The notes beneath the pieces are model-generated. The model searched no databases. It was given only the letters and a program-made list of their open reading frames with translations, and had not been told where the DNA came from. The translations under genes and the position numbers were made by a program. Shown piece after piece: positions 1-8,198 of a stretch of 64,000 bases of DNA; positions within the stretch are counted from its first letter, which is position 1; the number at the start of each line of letters is the position of its first letter. Source of the DNA: Clostridia bacterium (lineage in GTDB: Bacteria > Bacillota_A > Clostridia > Oscillospirales > CAG-272); the NCBI GenBank assembly GCA_017466455.1, contig JAFTUD010000010.1, positions 62,001 to 126,000 of the forward strand, given 5' to 3'.

Positions 1-570
1 ACCGTTTCGTACAGAGCGAAAATCACCCCCCTCGCATTTAACCGCATAGCCTCAAGAGGTCTTGATGATAAGTCGTGCGTGTGTGCCATTCTTGATATGG
101 TGAAAAATCTTGATAAGGAGCGCCTTGCCTACGACCTTACCGTTACAATCTCCGCGCAGGAGGAATACGGAAAAAGCGGACCAAGGCTCGTTTCCTTTGA
201 GGACAAGCCCAATATTGCCATTGTCACCGATGTAAACTTTGCCCTCGGCGAGGGTATTGATTATACCGAATCAATTGAAATCGGCAAGGGCGCAGGCGTT
301 GACATCTCCGCCTCAACCGACAGATGCCTTACAAGAAATATAATGAGGCTTCTTGAGGGTAAAAATATCCCCTTCCAAAAAATATGTGAGCCAAGGCGCA
401 CCTCAACAACCGCCGACGGACTTAGCATAGCATATACGGGAGTTAAAACCGCGGTTCTTAGCATACCCCTTGCATCAATGCACACTCCAAGCGAGGTTGT
501 AGCCCTTGACGATATAAAATCACTGTCAGTAATTCTTAACGAAATCGTATGTAAGGAGGACCTTGTATGA
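1..570 (+). CDS. M42 family metallo-aminopeptidase, 5' end outside the window
   Basis: The reading frame is open from the first base, so the gene starts upstream; 189 residues remain. The visible part begins just before the bridging-metal motif (GLDDKSCVCAILDMV), continues through the catalytic QEEYG and the metal-ligand region TDVNFALGEG, and ends with the last metal-ligand His in SMHTPSEV. These are the C-terminal half signatures of M42 di-metal aminopeptidases (glutamyl aminopeptidase/FrvX/YpdE relatives), which trim peptides in the cytosol. A later GTG in frame at 79 is not the real start, because the conserved LDD motif precedes it. The stop overlaps the next start (ATGA), so this is the first visible cistron of a three-gene M42 operon. 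Confidence 0.9.
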   Translation, partial: TVSYRAKITPLAFNRIASRGLDDKSCVCAILDMVKNLDKERLAYDLTVTISAQEEYGKSGPRLVSFEDKPNIAIVTDVNFALGEGIDYTESIEIGKGAGVDISASTDRCLTRNIMRLLEGKNIPFQKICEPRRTSTTADGLSIAYTGVKTAVLSIPLASMHTPSEVVALDDIKSLSVILNEIVCKEDLV

Positions 571-1601
571 GAGAAACGCTAAAAAGGCTTTGTCTTGCCT
601 TCGGTCCAAGCGGATACGAGGACGAGGTAAGAAAAATCGTAGAGAGCGAAATCAGAGGCGCATTGCCAAGCGACCCCGAGCTTATTTTTGATCCCCTTGG
701 CGGAATTTACCTTCATATCAAAAACGAGGGTAAGCCAAGGCTGATGATAAATGCCCACCTTGATGAGGTCGGCTTTATGGTAACGGGAATTTCCGAGCGA
801 GGCGAGCTTAAATTTGAGCGCGTCGGCGGAATTGACCCCATATCCCTCAGCGCAAAAAGAGTAATTTCGGAGCGCGGAGTGCGTGGAGTTATCACCTCAA
901 AGCCTATTCACCTGCTTGATGGCGACCAACGCAAAAAGTGCCCGCGCGTGTCAGAGATGTATATTGACATCGGCGCGTCAACTAAGACAGAGGCGCTTAG
1001 TCTTACCGATATAGGTGAGTATTTCACCTTCGACAGCGACTTTATGGAGCTTGGCACGGATAAGGTAAAGGCAAGAGCGCTTGACGACCGTCACGGCTGT
1101 ACTATAATGCTTGAAATTATCAAAAGGCTTTCTAAGGAAAATAAGAAATCCCCCTACGACCTTTACTTTGCCTTCACGACAAGAGAGGAAATCGGTCTTT
1201 CGGGCGCAGGCTGTGCTACCGAGCTTATAAGACCCGATTACGCCATCGTAATTGAGAGTAAGGCGGTGCTTGATTTGCCACACATCAGCGAGGATAAGAG
1301 CGTTGGTACACTCGGTGGCGGAGGACTGATCTCCTATGCCGACGGTGGCTGTATTATGGATAGGGAGCTTACCGATGCGCTTATCTCGGTATGCGAGGAG
1401 AATAATATAAAATACCAAATAAACCGTGCCGTATCGGGCGGAAACGATACAAGCCAAATTCAGCGTAGTGCCTTTGGCACAAGGGTAGCGCTTATTTCCG
1501 CGCCCTCACGCTATATACACTCTGCCTCGAGCGTAATCAGCATACACGATATGGAGTGTATAACGAATGCGCTTTATGCGTTTGTGACAAAGGAGAAGTA
1601 A
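567..1601 (+). CDS. M42 family metallo-aminopeptidase (second of three)
   Basis: This 344-residue protein has a typical M42 length. The motifs occur in the family order: NAHLDEVGF (first metal His, residues about 70-78), RALDDRHGC (bridging Asp), TTREEIGLSG (catalytic Glu plus ligand), VIESKAVLDLP (ligand position filled by Glu, as in many M42 members) and RYIHSASS (last metal His). It probably releases N-terminal residues from short peptides in the cytosol. The ATG overlaps the stop of the upstream paralogue and a GGAGGA ribosome site lies at 556-561. It differs clearly in sequence from its two neighbours, so the tandem triplication is old and substrate specificities have probably diverged. 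Confidence 0.92.
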   Translation: MRETLKRLCLAFGPSGYEDEVRKIVESEIRGALPSDPELIFDPLGGIYLHIKNEGKPRLMINAHLDEVGFMVTGISERGELKFERVGGIDPISLSAKRVISERGVRGVITSKPIHLLDGDQRKKCPRVSEMYIDIGASTKTEALSLTDIGEYFTFDSDFMELGTDKVKARALDDRHGCTIMLEIIKRLSKENKKSPYDLYFAFTTREEIGLSGAGCATELIRPDYAIVIESKAVLDLPHISEDKSVGTLGGGGLISYADGGCIMDRELTDALISVCEENNIKYQINRAVSGGNDTSQIQRSAFGTRVALISAPSRYIHSASSVISIHDMECITNALYAFVTKEK

Positions 1602-1602
1602 T

Positions 1603-2583
1603 ATGAAGACTCAGGACCTGTTAAAAAGGCTCGTTAATGCCTCGGGCGTTAGCGGACGCGAGGAAAATATAAGAGAAGCGATAAGAAAGGAGATTGAGCC
1701 ATACTGTGATGAAATCACCGTTGACGCGCTCGGCAACCTTATCGCCCATAAAAGGGGAAAGGGCAAGAAAATAATGATTAGCGCCCATATGGACGAAATC
1801 GGTTATTTTGCCACACACATCACCGAGGGCGGATTTATCAAGGTAAACCCCATCGGCGGAATAAATTACCTTTCAAGCGCCTATACAACCGTGCGCTCCG
1901 AGCGTGGCGTTGCCGGAATGCTCGCCCCCTCAAATAAGGAAGGAGTGCCAAGCACCGACAGCGTGTTTATAGACATCGGCGCAAGTGATAAAAAAAGCGC
2001 GTGCGACAGGGTGAGGGTTGGCGACTTCTTCGTTCATACCCCGACACTGAAAAAATTGCTCGGCACTCGCTATATCGGAAGACCGCTTGATAACCGTGCG
2101 GGATGCTGTGCGCTGATTGAGGCATTAAGGCTAACAAAGAGCGAAAATGACCTCTATTTCGTATTCACCGTGCAGGAGGAGGTAGGAACAAGGGGCGCAA
2201 GACCCGTCGCTTACCAAATCTCCCCCGACTATGCGCTTGCCGTTGATGTCGCAAGAGTAGACGGAAAGCCGGGCACTGATACCTATAATGTAAAGCTCGG
2301 TGGCGGACCGACAATTAAAATAAAGGACGGAAGCGTCATTTGTAACCACGACCTCGTTCTGAGGCTAAGGGAAATTGCCAAGGGCGCAGGCATTAAATAT
2401 CAGGATGAGCTTCTTTCCAAGGGAGGCACGGATACCTCTGCGCTTCAGGTGGCAGGACACGGCACCGTTGCAGGCGCAATTTGCATCCCCTGCGCATTTA
2501 TGCACACAGTAAACGAAATGATAGACCTAAACGATATTAAAAACACCGCAAGGCTTCTTGCCCTCGTTGCAAGCGAGCTATAA
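1603..2583 (+). CDS. M42 family metallo-aminopeptidase (third of three)
   Basis: This 326-residue M42 enzyme starts one base after the stop of the previous paralogue. SAHMDEIGY, PLDNRAGC, TVQEEVGTRGA, LAVDVARVDG and AFMHTVNEM supply the metal and catalytic residues in the standard order. The variant LDNR instead of LDDR is seen in other M42 members and keeps the bridging Asp. It is predicted to be a cytosolic peptidase acting together with the two upstream copies on peptide turnover. The start MKTQDLLKRL is preceded by AAGGAG at 1591-1596. Confidence 0.92.
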   Translation: MKTQDLLKRLVNASGVSGREENIREAIRKEIEPYCDEITVDALGNLIAHKRGKGKKIMISAHMDEIGYFATHITEGGFIKVNPIGGINYLSSAYTTVRSERGVAGMLAPSNKEGVPSTDSVFIDIGASDKKSACDRVRVGDFFVHTPTLKKLLGTRYIGRPLDNRAGCCALIEALRLTKSENDLYFVFTVQEEVGTRGARPVAYQISPDYALAVDVARVDGKPGTDTYNVKLGGGPTIKIKDGSVICNHDLVLRLREIAKGAGIKYQDELLSKGGTDTSALQVAGHGTVAGAICIPCAFMHTVNEMIDLNDIKNTARLLALVASEL

Positions 2584-2594
2584 AGGAAAAAGAA

Positions 2595-3647
2595 ATGAAA
2601 AAAATAACTTTGATTTGCCTAACAATTTTAATGCTCATATGCCTTGTATCGTGCGAAAACGACGGCGCGCCAAGGGGAATGAAGCTTGCCTCGGATAACT
2701 CCAAGGTTGATTACCTGTTCTATATCCCCGAGGAGTGGACTGTTGATGAAATGAGCGATTTTTCGCGCGCTCACGCGGAAAGCGATGCCGTTTCGGTCAG
2801 TGTGTTTACCTTCCCGCTTAGCGAGGATATTGAAATCTCGGAGTGGTGGAGCGCGACATACCTTCCCACCCTTCAGAAAACGCTCTATAACCTAAGCTCG
2901 CTTGATAGCGGAAAAACGGGTATGGTTGACGGAAAATTCGCGGTGACCTTTGAGCTGACCTCTGAGCAGGAAATAAAGGAGGGCGAGGATTTGCTCCCCT
3001 TAACCTATAAGCATAAAATCACCGTAACAAAAAATGGCGGTAGCATGTATGTAATATGGTATAACGGCACAATTACCGATAAGGTTGACTTCTACACCGA
3101 GAGCATAGGCGCTCTTGACGGAATTTTGGCTGAGTTTAAGTTTTCACCTATCGTAGAGGGCGAGGACATCACCCCCGAAAATGATAAAAACGCCCCTGAG
3201 GGAATGAAGCTTGCGTCAAATAAGGACATAGTTTTGTACTCCCTTTATGTGCCGAACAGCTGGATAATTGATGAAAGCTCGGCAATGACCCTTGCCCATG
3301 TATCAAGCGAAAATAAATCAAGCATAAGCGTAATGCAATGGAATATAACCGAGGATTCGACAACGCTTGATGACTGGTGGAAAAACTACCATAGGGCAGA
3401 GCTTGAAAAAACCTTTGATTCCTTTACCGTGATTGAGGAGGGAACACCCTGCACGGTTGACGGAAAAGATGGAAAATCATACACATATACCGTTGAAATC
3501 GCAAATAAGACATATAAATACCTCGTTACCTCGGTAATAGATAGGGGAAGCGTGCATGTAATCACCTATACATCAACTCCCGAGCTTTACGAGGAAACAC
3601 TCACCGTTGTAAAGGAGCAAATTCTTGCAAGCCTCAAATTTAACTGA
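2595..3647 (+). CDS. Putative lipoprotein with two tandem copies of one domain
   Basis: A lipoprotein signal peptide ends in the lipobox LVSC at about residues 17-20, so the mature protein should be anchored outside the membrane. The rest consists of two related halves (about residues 25-185 and 200-350). Each opens with a line of the type AP-GMKLAS followed by a YxP-W hydrophobic core and a DxWW motif (EWWSAT, DDWWKN). This looks like an internal duplication of a PsbP/Mog1-like alpha-beta domain, but that fold assignment is a guess from the pattern. It lies 11 bp after the M42 genes and overlaps a possible upstream start of the cysteine desulfurase, so it is probably in the same operon. No function can be named. 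Confidence 0.75.
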   Translation: MKKITLICLTILMLICLVSCENDGAPRGMKLASDNSKVDYLFYIPEEWTVDEMSDFSRAHAESDAVSVSVFTFPLSEDIEISEWWSATYLPTLQKTLYNLSSLDSGKTGMVDGKFAVTFELTSEQEIKEGEDLLPLTYKHKITVTKNGGSMYVIWYNGTITDKVDFYTESIGALDGILAEFKFSPIVEGEDITPENDKNAPEGMKLASNKDIVLYSLYVPNSWIIDESSAMTLAHVSSENKSSISVMQWNITEDSTTLDDWWKNYHRAELEKTFDSFTVIEEGTPCTVDGKDGKSYTYTVEIANKTYKYLVTSVIDRGSVHVITYTSTPELYEETLTVVKEQILASLKFN

Positions 3648-3648
3648 T

Positions 3649-4803
3649 ATGATATATTTTGATAACAGCGCGACAACTAAAATGTCCGAAAGGGCAAGGG
3701 CAAAAATGATGTCCGTGGCAAGCGACATCTTCGGCAACCCCTCGTCGCTTCACAGCGTAGGAGCCTTGGCGGAGAAGGAAATTACCCGCGCAAGGGAAAT
3801 TATAGCCACATCACTCGGCATTTTGCGCCCACAAAGGTGGGAAATTGTCTTTACCTCGGGCGGAACCGAGTCAAATAACCTTGCAATTTTCGGCGTTGTC
3901 AACGCAAAGAAAAGACAGGGTAATGAAAAAATAATGATTACCGACTCCGAGCATTCCTCGGTTGAGGAGTGCGCAAGACACCTTGAGGCGCAGGGCTACC
4001 AAATCCTGAGAGTGCCGACAAGAGGCGGAGAGCTTGATTTTGACTTCATAGAAAATAACGCGCAGGGCGTGATTTTGGCATCGCTTATGCATGTAAATAA
4101 CGAAACGGGTGCACTCTACGATGTTGCCCGCGCCTTTAAGCTGATAAGAGAAAAAAGCCCGAGCTGTGTCTGCCATTCGGACTGTGTTCAATCATATTTG
4201 AAGGTGAAATTCACTAAAAAATCCCTCGGTGCGGACCTTATCTCAATAAGCGCGCATAAGGTCAACGGACCCAAGGGCGTCGGCGCACTCTACATAGCCC
4301 CCGAAATCATAAAGGCAAAGAAGATAGTGCCGATAATCCTCGGTGGCGGACAGGAGGGGGCGTATCGCTCGGGAACGGAAAACACCTATGGCATTTGCGC
4401 CTTTGGAGAGGCGGTTAAGGAGCATACGGAGTCCCTTCGCGATGAAATTGAGAAAATGCGAGAGCTTCGTGAATATCTCTTTATGAATATGCCAAGCGAA
4501 ATTAAGGTTAAATTGCCTATTTTACACGCACCGCATATTCTTAATATCACAATGCCGAAAATAAAGAGCGAAACGGTCCTTCACGACCTTAGCGCAAAGG
4601 GCATTTTCGTGTCATCGGGCTCGGCATGTGCCTCTAATTCCTCACATAAGGCATCAAGAGCGCTTATAGCCTTCGGCACTACCGAGGACGAGGCGGATAC
4701 ATCAATTCGCATCTCCCTAAGCCCCGAAAGCACAAGGCAAGAGGCTGACGCGCTTATTGAGGCGCTAAAGGACTCGCTTTCCCGCTTGGCACGCAAAGCA
4801 TAA
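3649..4803 (+). CDS. Cysteine desulfurase, NifS/IscS-like
   Basis: This PLP enzyme of aminotransferase class V removes sulfur from cysteine for Fe-S cluster and thiolated-tRNA synthesis. Visible features: the N-terminal MIYFDNSATT, the TSGGTESNN cofactor-binding loop, the PLP lysine in SISAHKVNGPKG and the active-site cysteine loop SSGSACASNSSHKASRAL. Length (384 residues) is normal for the family. The start is placed at ATG 3649 because homologues begin with this strand. A TTG at 3625 with AAAGGAG seven bases upstream is a competing start that would add eight residues and overlap the lipoprotein gene. A ThiI-type tRNA thiolase, a usual acceptor of such sulfur, is encoded nearby on the other strand at 8198-9424. 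Confidence 0.93.
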   Translation: MIYFDNSATTKMSERARAKMMSVASDIFGNPSSLHSVGALAEKEITRAREIIATSLGILRPQRWEIVFTSGGTESNNLAIFGVVNAKKRQGNEKIMITDSEHSSVEECARHLEAQGYQILRVPTRGGELDFDFIENNAQGVILASLMHVNNETGALYDVARAFKLIREKSPSCVCHSDCVQSYLKVKFTKKSLGADLISISAHKVNGPKGVGALYIAPEIIKAKKIVPIILGGGQEGAYRSGTENTYGICAFGEAVKEHTESLRDEIEKMRELREYLFMNMPSEIKVKLPILHAPHILNITMPKIKSETVLHDLSAKGIFVSSGSACASNSSHKASRALIAFGTTEDEADTSIRISLSPESTRQEADALIEALKDSLSRLARKA

Positions 4804-4863
4804 AGAAAAAGCGCCCCTTAATAAGTCGCATATTTGCAAGGAATTAAAATCAAATATAAAATT

Positions 4864-4892
4864 AAAACAGCAACCGCGAGGTTGCTGTTTTT
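4864..4892 (+). terminator. Rho-independent terminator after the cysteine desulfurase gene
   Basis: A perfect stem ACAGCAACC/GGTTGCTGT with a GCGA loop is followed by a T run. It closes the plus-strand operon and is symmetric enough (A run on the other side) to also serve the convergent gene at 4903-5484. Confidence 0.85.
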
Positions 4893-4902
4893 TGCTGAAT
4901 TA

Positions 4903-5484
4903 TTACTTAAATGAGATAACCATAGTGCTCGGGAATTTATATTCCTTAATAAGGTCGTGTAGCCTCATTGCACCAGCATCGGCTATTGAAATCTCCTTTG
5001 CCGTTTCAAACTTAGAGTTTGTAATGTCCGAATGGCTGACTACAACCGTGTCCTTATTTGCAAGGTAGCCCGCCCTTTTAAGGTCACTTACAAAATCCTT
5101 AACAAGTAGCGACTCGCTTGCTACAAAGTATTCAAACTCAACTAAGCGTGAGGTGAGCGCGATTCTGAAATCGAACGGCTTTTTAATCTCCTTTACCGCA
5201 TCCATCTTTATCATGTGGTGACCCCAGCTTCCCTCAACGAAAAGGAACTCACCCTTCTTAAAGTAGGCAAAGCAAAACGCGCCCGTCAGCCCTTCCTTCT
5301 TGAGAGAGTGCTTAGTGTTGGTCACAACATGATATTTCTTCATGTCGTAAACAGTTACATACTCAATAAATTTCTTGTCAAAGCCATACCTGTCGTAAAC
5401 CGCCAAGATAAGGTCCCTTACGCTTCCGTTCTCATCAAAGTCGATTTCAACTTTTTGCCTTAGATTAAAAAATGTGCATTTCAT
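4903..5484 (-). CDS. Hypothetical protein, 193 residues
   Basis: I do not recognise this protein. It has no signal peptide or membrane segment. The N-terminal 35 residues (FFNLRQKVEIDF then SVRDLILAVYDRYGF) and a stretch near residues 105-135 (RIALTSRLVEFEYF then LLVKDFVSDLKRAGY) have the same layout: two beta strands and then an amphipathic helix. This would fit two ubiquitin-like or small beta-grasp units, which is inference only. A middle segment holds GSWGHHMIKMD. A GGGGGTAT ribosome site precedes the ATG. It is transcribed alone and convergent to the upstream operon. Confidence 0.65.
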   Translation of the reverse strand: MKCTFFNLRQKVEIDFDENGSVRDLILAVYDRYGFDKKFIEYVTVYDMKKYHVVTNTKHSLKKEGLTGAFCFAYFKKGEFLFVEGSWGHHMIKMDAVKEIKKPFDFRIALTSRLVEFEYFVASESLLVKDFVSDLKRAGYLANKDTVVVSHSDITNSKFETAKEISIADAGAMRLHDLIKEYKFPSTMVISFK

Positions 5485-5779
5485 AGTAATACCCCCAAAT
5501 TTGTTTTCTCTAAGGCAATTTTACCACAGATCAAATCCCATTTCAACCCTAAAGAGGAATTTAAATATATTGTCCCACCTCTGTGGACATGAGCGAGAAT
5601 AAACACCCCGCAAAATCTAAAGGGCACAAAAAATCTCCAAAAGCCCGTGAACCCCCCGAAGGCGTTCAAAAATCATCAAAAAGCCCCCAAAAGTAGCTCA
5701 AAACCACCGAAATCGCCCTTTAAATACAATAACTGAACAAATGAACATCTGAACATATCATAAAATTAAAGCAAAAAAC
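5485..5779. other. Gene-free stretch, C/A-rich on the plus strand
   Basis: No convincing gene is present. From about 5590 the plus strand is poor in G and made of short runs such as CCAAAAG, CCCCCC and AAAATC, like the tracts near 45.6, 48.2 and 50.1 kb. A 62-codon minus-strand frame in this stretch has no family resemblance and proline/glycine-poor random composition, so it is not called. Confidence 0.5.
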
Positions 5780-5820
5780 AAAACCGATGAAAGCGAGTCT
5801 GCCTCAAAATCATCGGTTTT
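5780..5820 (-). terminator. Terminator of the proB-proA-thiI-lipoprotein operon
   Basis: AAAACCGATGA and TCATCGGTTTT form an 11-bp stem. On the minus strand the stem is followed by a T-rich tail (GTTTTTTG). It lies 18 bp after the lipoprotein gene ending at 5838. Confidence 0.75.
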
Positions 5821-5837
5821 TATTTTGAATATTAAGC

Positions 5838-7931
5838 CTATTGCTTTATAGCGCTATTTGAGCCTGCGTTGCCGTTTGCGCCTGCATCGCCGTTCCTGCC
5901 AAGAGCGTGGCCTGAGCCACTCGCTCCGCCGATTCCGCCAAAGCCACCTGTCAGAGTCGTGGTGTAGCTGTTGCTATATGTACCCGTATAGATAATAGGC
6001 GCACCGCCGTTTCCGCCATTTCCACCGTTACCGCCGTTGTAGCCACCGCTTAAGATTTTTGTGTCACCGCCATCTCCGCCATTACCGCCGTTGCCACCGC
6101 TTCCGCCGGTTACTGACAAGCCGTTTGAAAGGACATAGATATTCTCGGCGTAAAGCGCGCACGTTCCGTTACCGCCGTTTTGGGCGTTCTTTTCCTCGGC
6201 GGTATTGCTTCCGTCCTCGCCGTTAATTCCGTTCCAGCCCGTCCAGCCGTCGCCACCCTCAAGGAATAGCTTAGCGCCGTTTTCGGTAAGGACCTTAATG
6301 TAAATTGTCTTTGCCGAAACTGCAACCGTTGGATTTTCGTGTGAACGGTTAGATGAGGAAACGACCGTTGTCGTTCCGTTAGCGCCATGGAGCTTGCTTT
6401 GTCCCCTTACCGCGTTGAGCCTTAAAATGCCACTCGCAACAAGCGGACACTTACCCTCGGCGTTCTCGCTCGAGGAGTTGAAGTCATAAAGACTGAGCGT
6501 AAGGTCATCGCACTCCGACTTTACAGTAAATGCTTTCGGAGACGGATAGGTAAGGCAACTATATAGGTCAAGATATGCAATATCCTTTACCTTAATATCC
6601 TTATTGTAATTGCAGTCGGTTATGATTATATAGTTACTGCCCGAGGTGAGATAGCCGTTATTTGCGGTTAGACAATCGGAAACCTCTTTTTCGGTAAAGT
6701 AAATGCTCCTTGCAAACGAATCTATCGCAGTCGCATTAAGGGTGACGCCCTCAACAGCCTCAAATTCAAGCGTGCCTGCCTTAACCCTCTCGGTAATTCT
6801 CTCAAGGCTCTGCCTTGAAATCGCATCGAGTGAGCCGATGATTGACAGCCTTTTAAGGCTCGTCATTTCGTCCATCATCTCGTGATTGATAACCGTGTCA
6901 CCGTTGTTTTCAAGCGTAAGCTCCTCAATCTTTGAAAGGTCGCAATATTTTGGAAACAGGATTCCTCTTATTGAGCCGAAGTTAATCTTTTTAAGATTAG
7001 GCATCCAAGAAAGAATGCTCACCTCATTAACCCCAACATCAGTTCCCTTGAAGTTAATTTCGGTCATAGCGCAAATTGTATTGTAAGGCACATTTTGTCC
7101 GCTTAGCTGACCGAGCGAGTCAAGTGTGTTGAAAATAGCCCTTGATACGCTACAACCACTCATTGCATAAGGAATTGTATAGACATTTCCCGATTCCTTG
7201 CACTTGAATTTAAAGCTTGACATCGAGCGCACCGAGCCGATAACCTCAATACAAGCCTTGCCGGACGGTGAGTCAGTCTTAATTCTTATAAATCCGTTAT
7301 CGTCTACAATCTCGTAAAAGTCCGAAAGGGAAGCGGGAAGGGCGGAAATTTGATACCACGAGCTAAGCGTGCAGTTGTATCCCATAGCAGTTGTCAGAGC
7401 TTGATGTATGTCGTTCTCATTTGGAAGAACATAAACAGTAACAGTGTTATTGCTCTCTTGACCGCGTACCTTCATTTTAAGTGTAACAATACCCGCCTCG
7501 GATGCGGTAAGGAAAATTCCGCTGTCAGTGTGGTCAAGCGTGGTTGAGGCGCTCGACTCTACAACCTCAATGTCAACATCAATAGGCTGAAGCGTACCGA
7601 AGCCCCCGCCCTGTATCTCAAAGGAAATTTTCTCACTCTTGCCAATCGTGTAAACAGTGCTTGACGCCTTGAACGCAAAGCCCGTGTCCGTGACAGTGCT
7701 TTCACTCTCGCTCTCGCTCGGCTGTTCACTCGGCACTTGGCTTTCGCTTGATGATGCCTCACTCTGTTGTGGCGGAGTGCTTTCGCTTTGGCTTGGCGCG
7801 CTCTCGCTCTCGCTTTGCGCTTGGCTTTCGCTTGATGATGACTCACTCGTTTCAACAGTAACATCACAGGAAATTACCGTAAGCGCAAGAAATATAAGAG
7901 TCAGCGCCGTAATCAAAATTTTTCTAATCAT
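5838..7931 (-). CDS. Lipoprotein with Ser-rich linker, LRR-like middle and glycine-rich C-terminus
   Basis: The signal peptide ends in a lipobox (TVISC, residue 22 region), so the protein should be lipid-anchored outside the cell. Residues about 28-82 are a low-complexity Ser/Glu/Gln/Pro linker that could span the wall. A beta-sandwich-like segment follows, then about 300 residues with leucine-rich BspA-like hints (LKKINFGSIRG, KIEELTLENNG, LKRLSIIGSLD). The last 110 residues are dominated by GGNGGNGG-type triplets, resembling mycobacterial PGRS tracts in composition only. It lies 15 bp after a DUF1292 gene at the end of a housekeeping operon, an odd place for a surface protein. The function is unknown; adhesion is a guess. 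Confidence 0.8.
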   Translation of the reverse strand: MIRKILITALTLIFLALTVISCDVTVETSESSSSESQAQSESESAPSQSESTPPQQSEASSSESQVPSEQPSESESESTVTDTGFAFKASSTVYTIGKSEKISFEIQGGGFGTLQPIDVDIEVVESSASTTLDHTDSGIFLTASEAGIVTLKMKVRGQESNNTVTVYVLPNENDIHQALTTAMGYNCTLSSWYQISALPASLSDFYEIVDDNGFIRIKTDSPSGKACIEVIGSVRSMSSFKFKCKESGNVYTIPYAMSGCSVSRAIFNTLDSLGQLSGQNVPYNTICAMTEINFKGTDVGVNEVSILSWMPNLKKINFGSIRGILFPKYCDLSKIEELTLENNGDTVINHEMMDEMTSLKRLSIIGSLDAISRQSLERITERVKAGTLEFEAVEGVTLNATAIDSFARSIYFTEKEVSDCLTANNGYLTSGSNYIIITDCNYNKDIKVKDIAYLDLYSCLTYPSPKAFTVKSECDDLTLSLYDFNSSSENAEGKCPLVASGILRLNAVRGQSKLHGANGTTTVVSSSNRSHENPTVAVSAKTIYIKVLTENGAKLFLEGGDGWTGWNGINGEDGSNTAEEKNAQNGGNGTCALYAENIYVLSNGLSVTGGSGGNGGNGGDGGDTKILSGGYNGGNGGNGGNGGAPIIYTGTYSNSYTTTLTGGFGGIGGASGSGHALGRNGDAGANGNAGSNSAIKQ

Positions 7932-7946
7932 ATAATCTCCTTAGCC

Positions 7947-8198
7947 TTAATTACCGTCGTGGTCAATGGCTGAAAGCCTCGCCTGAAAAACGCTCTCAAG
8001 CTTGTCAAGCTCCTTGCCCTCAACGGAAACAAAGCTCTCGTTTTTTTTGCCCTCGTTAATCTTCTTTACAATGTAGTATTCGGTGGAAACAGGCACAATG
8101 GCAAGATAGCTTCCGCCGTCAACGGAGCATTCGTCAAGAATTTCGTAAAGCGTGTCAACGCCGTTTTCATCGGTTAAGGTAATGTATCTTTTACTCAT
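7947..8198 (-). CDS. DUF1292 family protein (YrzB-like)
   Basis: This small acidic cytosolic protein of 83 residues has the DUF1292 pattern: an opening beta strand (YITLTDENG), the YEILD.. segment, YYIVKKI and a C-terminal ExLDKLESVFQARL helix. These proteins are common in Firmicutes and have no settled function. The ATG overlaps the stop of thiI (TAATG), so the two are translationally coupled. Confidence 0.8.
   Translation of the reverse strand: MSKRYITLTDENGVDTLYEILDECSVDGGSYLAIVPVSTEYYIVKKINEGKKNESFVSVEGKELDKLESVFQARLSAIDHDGN

Noticed and set aside
978..1457. Long antisense frames inside M42, ThiI, ProA and U32 genes
   Set aside because: They mirror the codon pattern of well-supported genes on the other strand and have no ribosome sites or family motifs.
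5481..5669. 62-codon minus-strand frame upstream of the orphan gene
   Set aside because: No homology, no ribosome site and skewed base content; it overlaps the orphan gene's start region.
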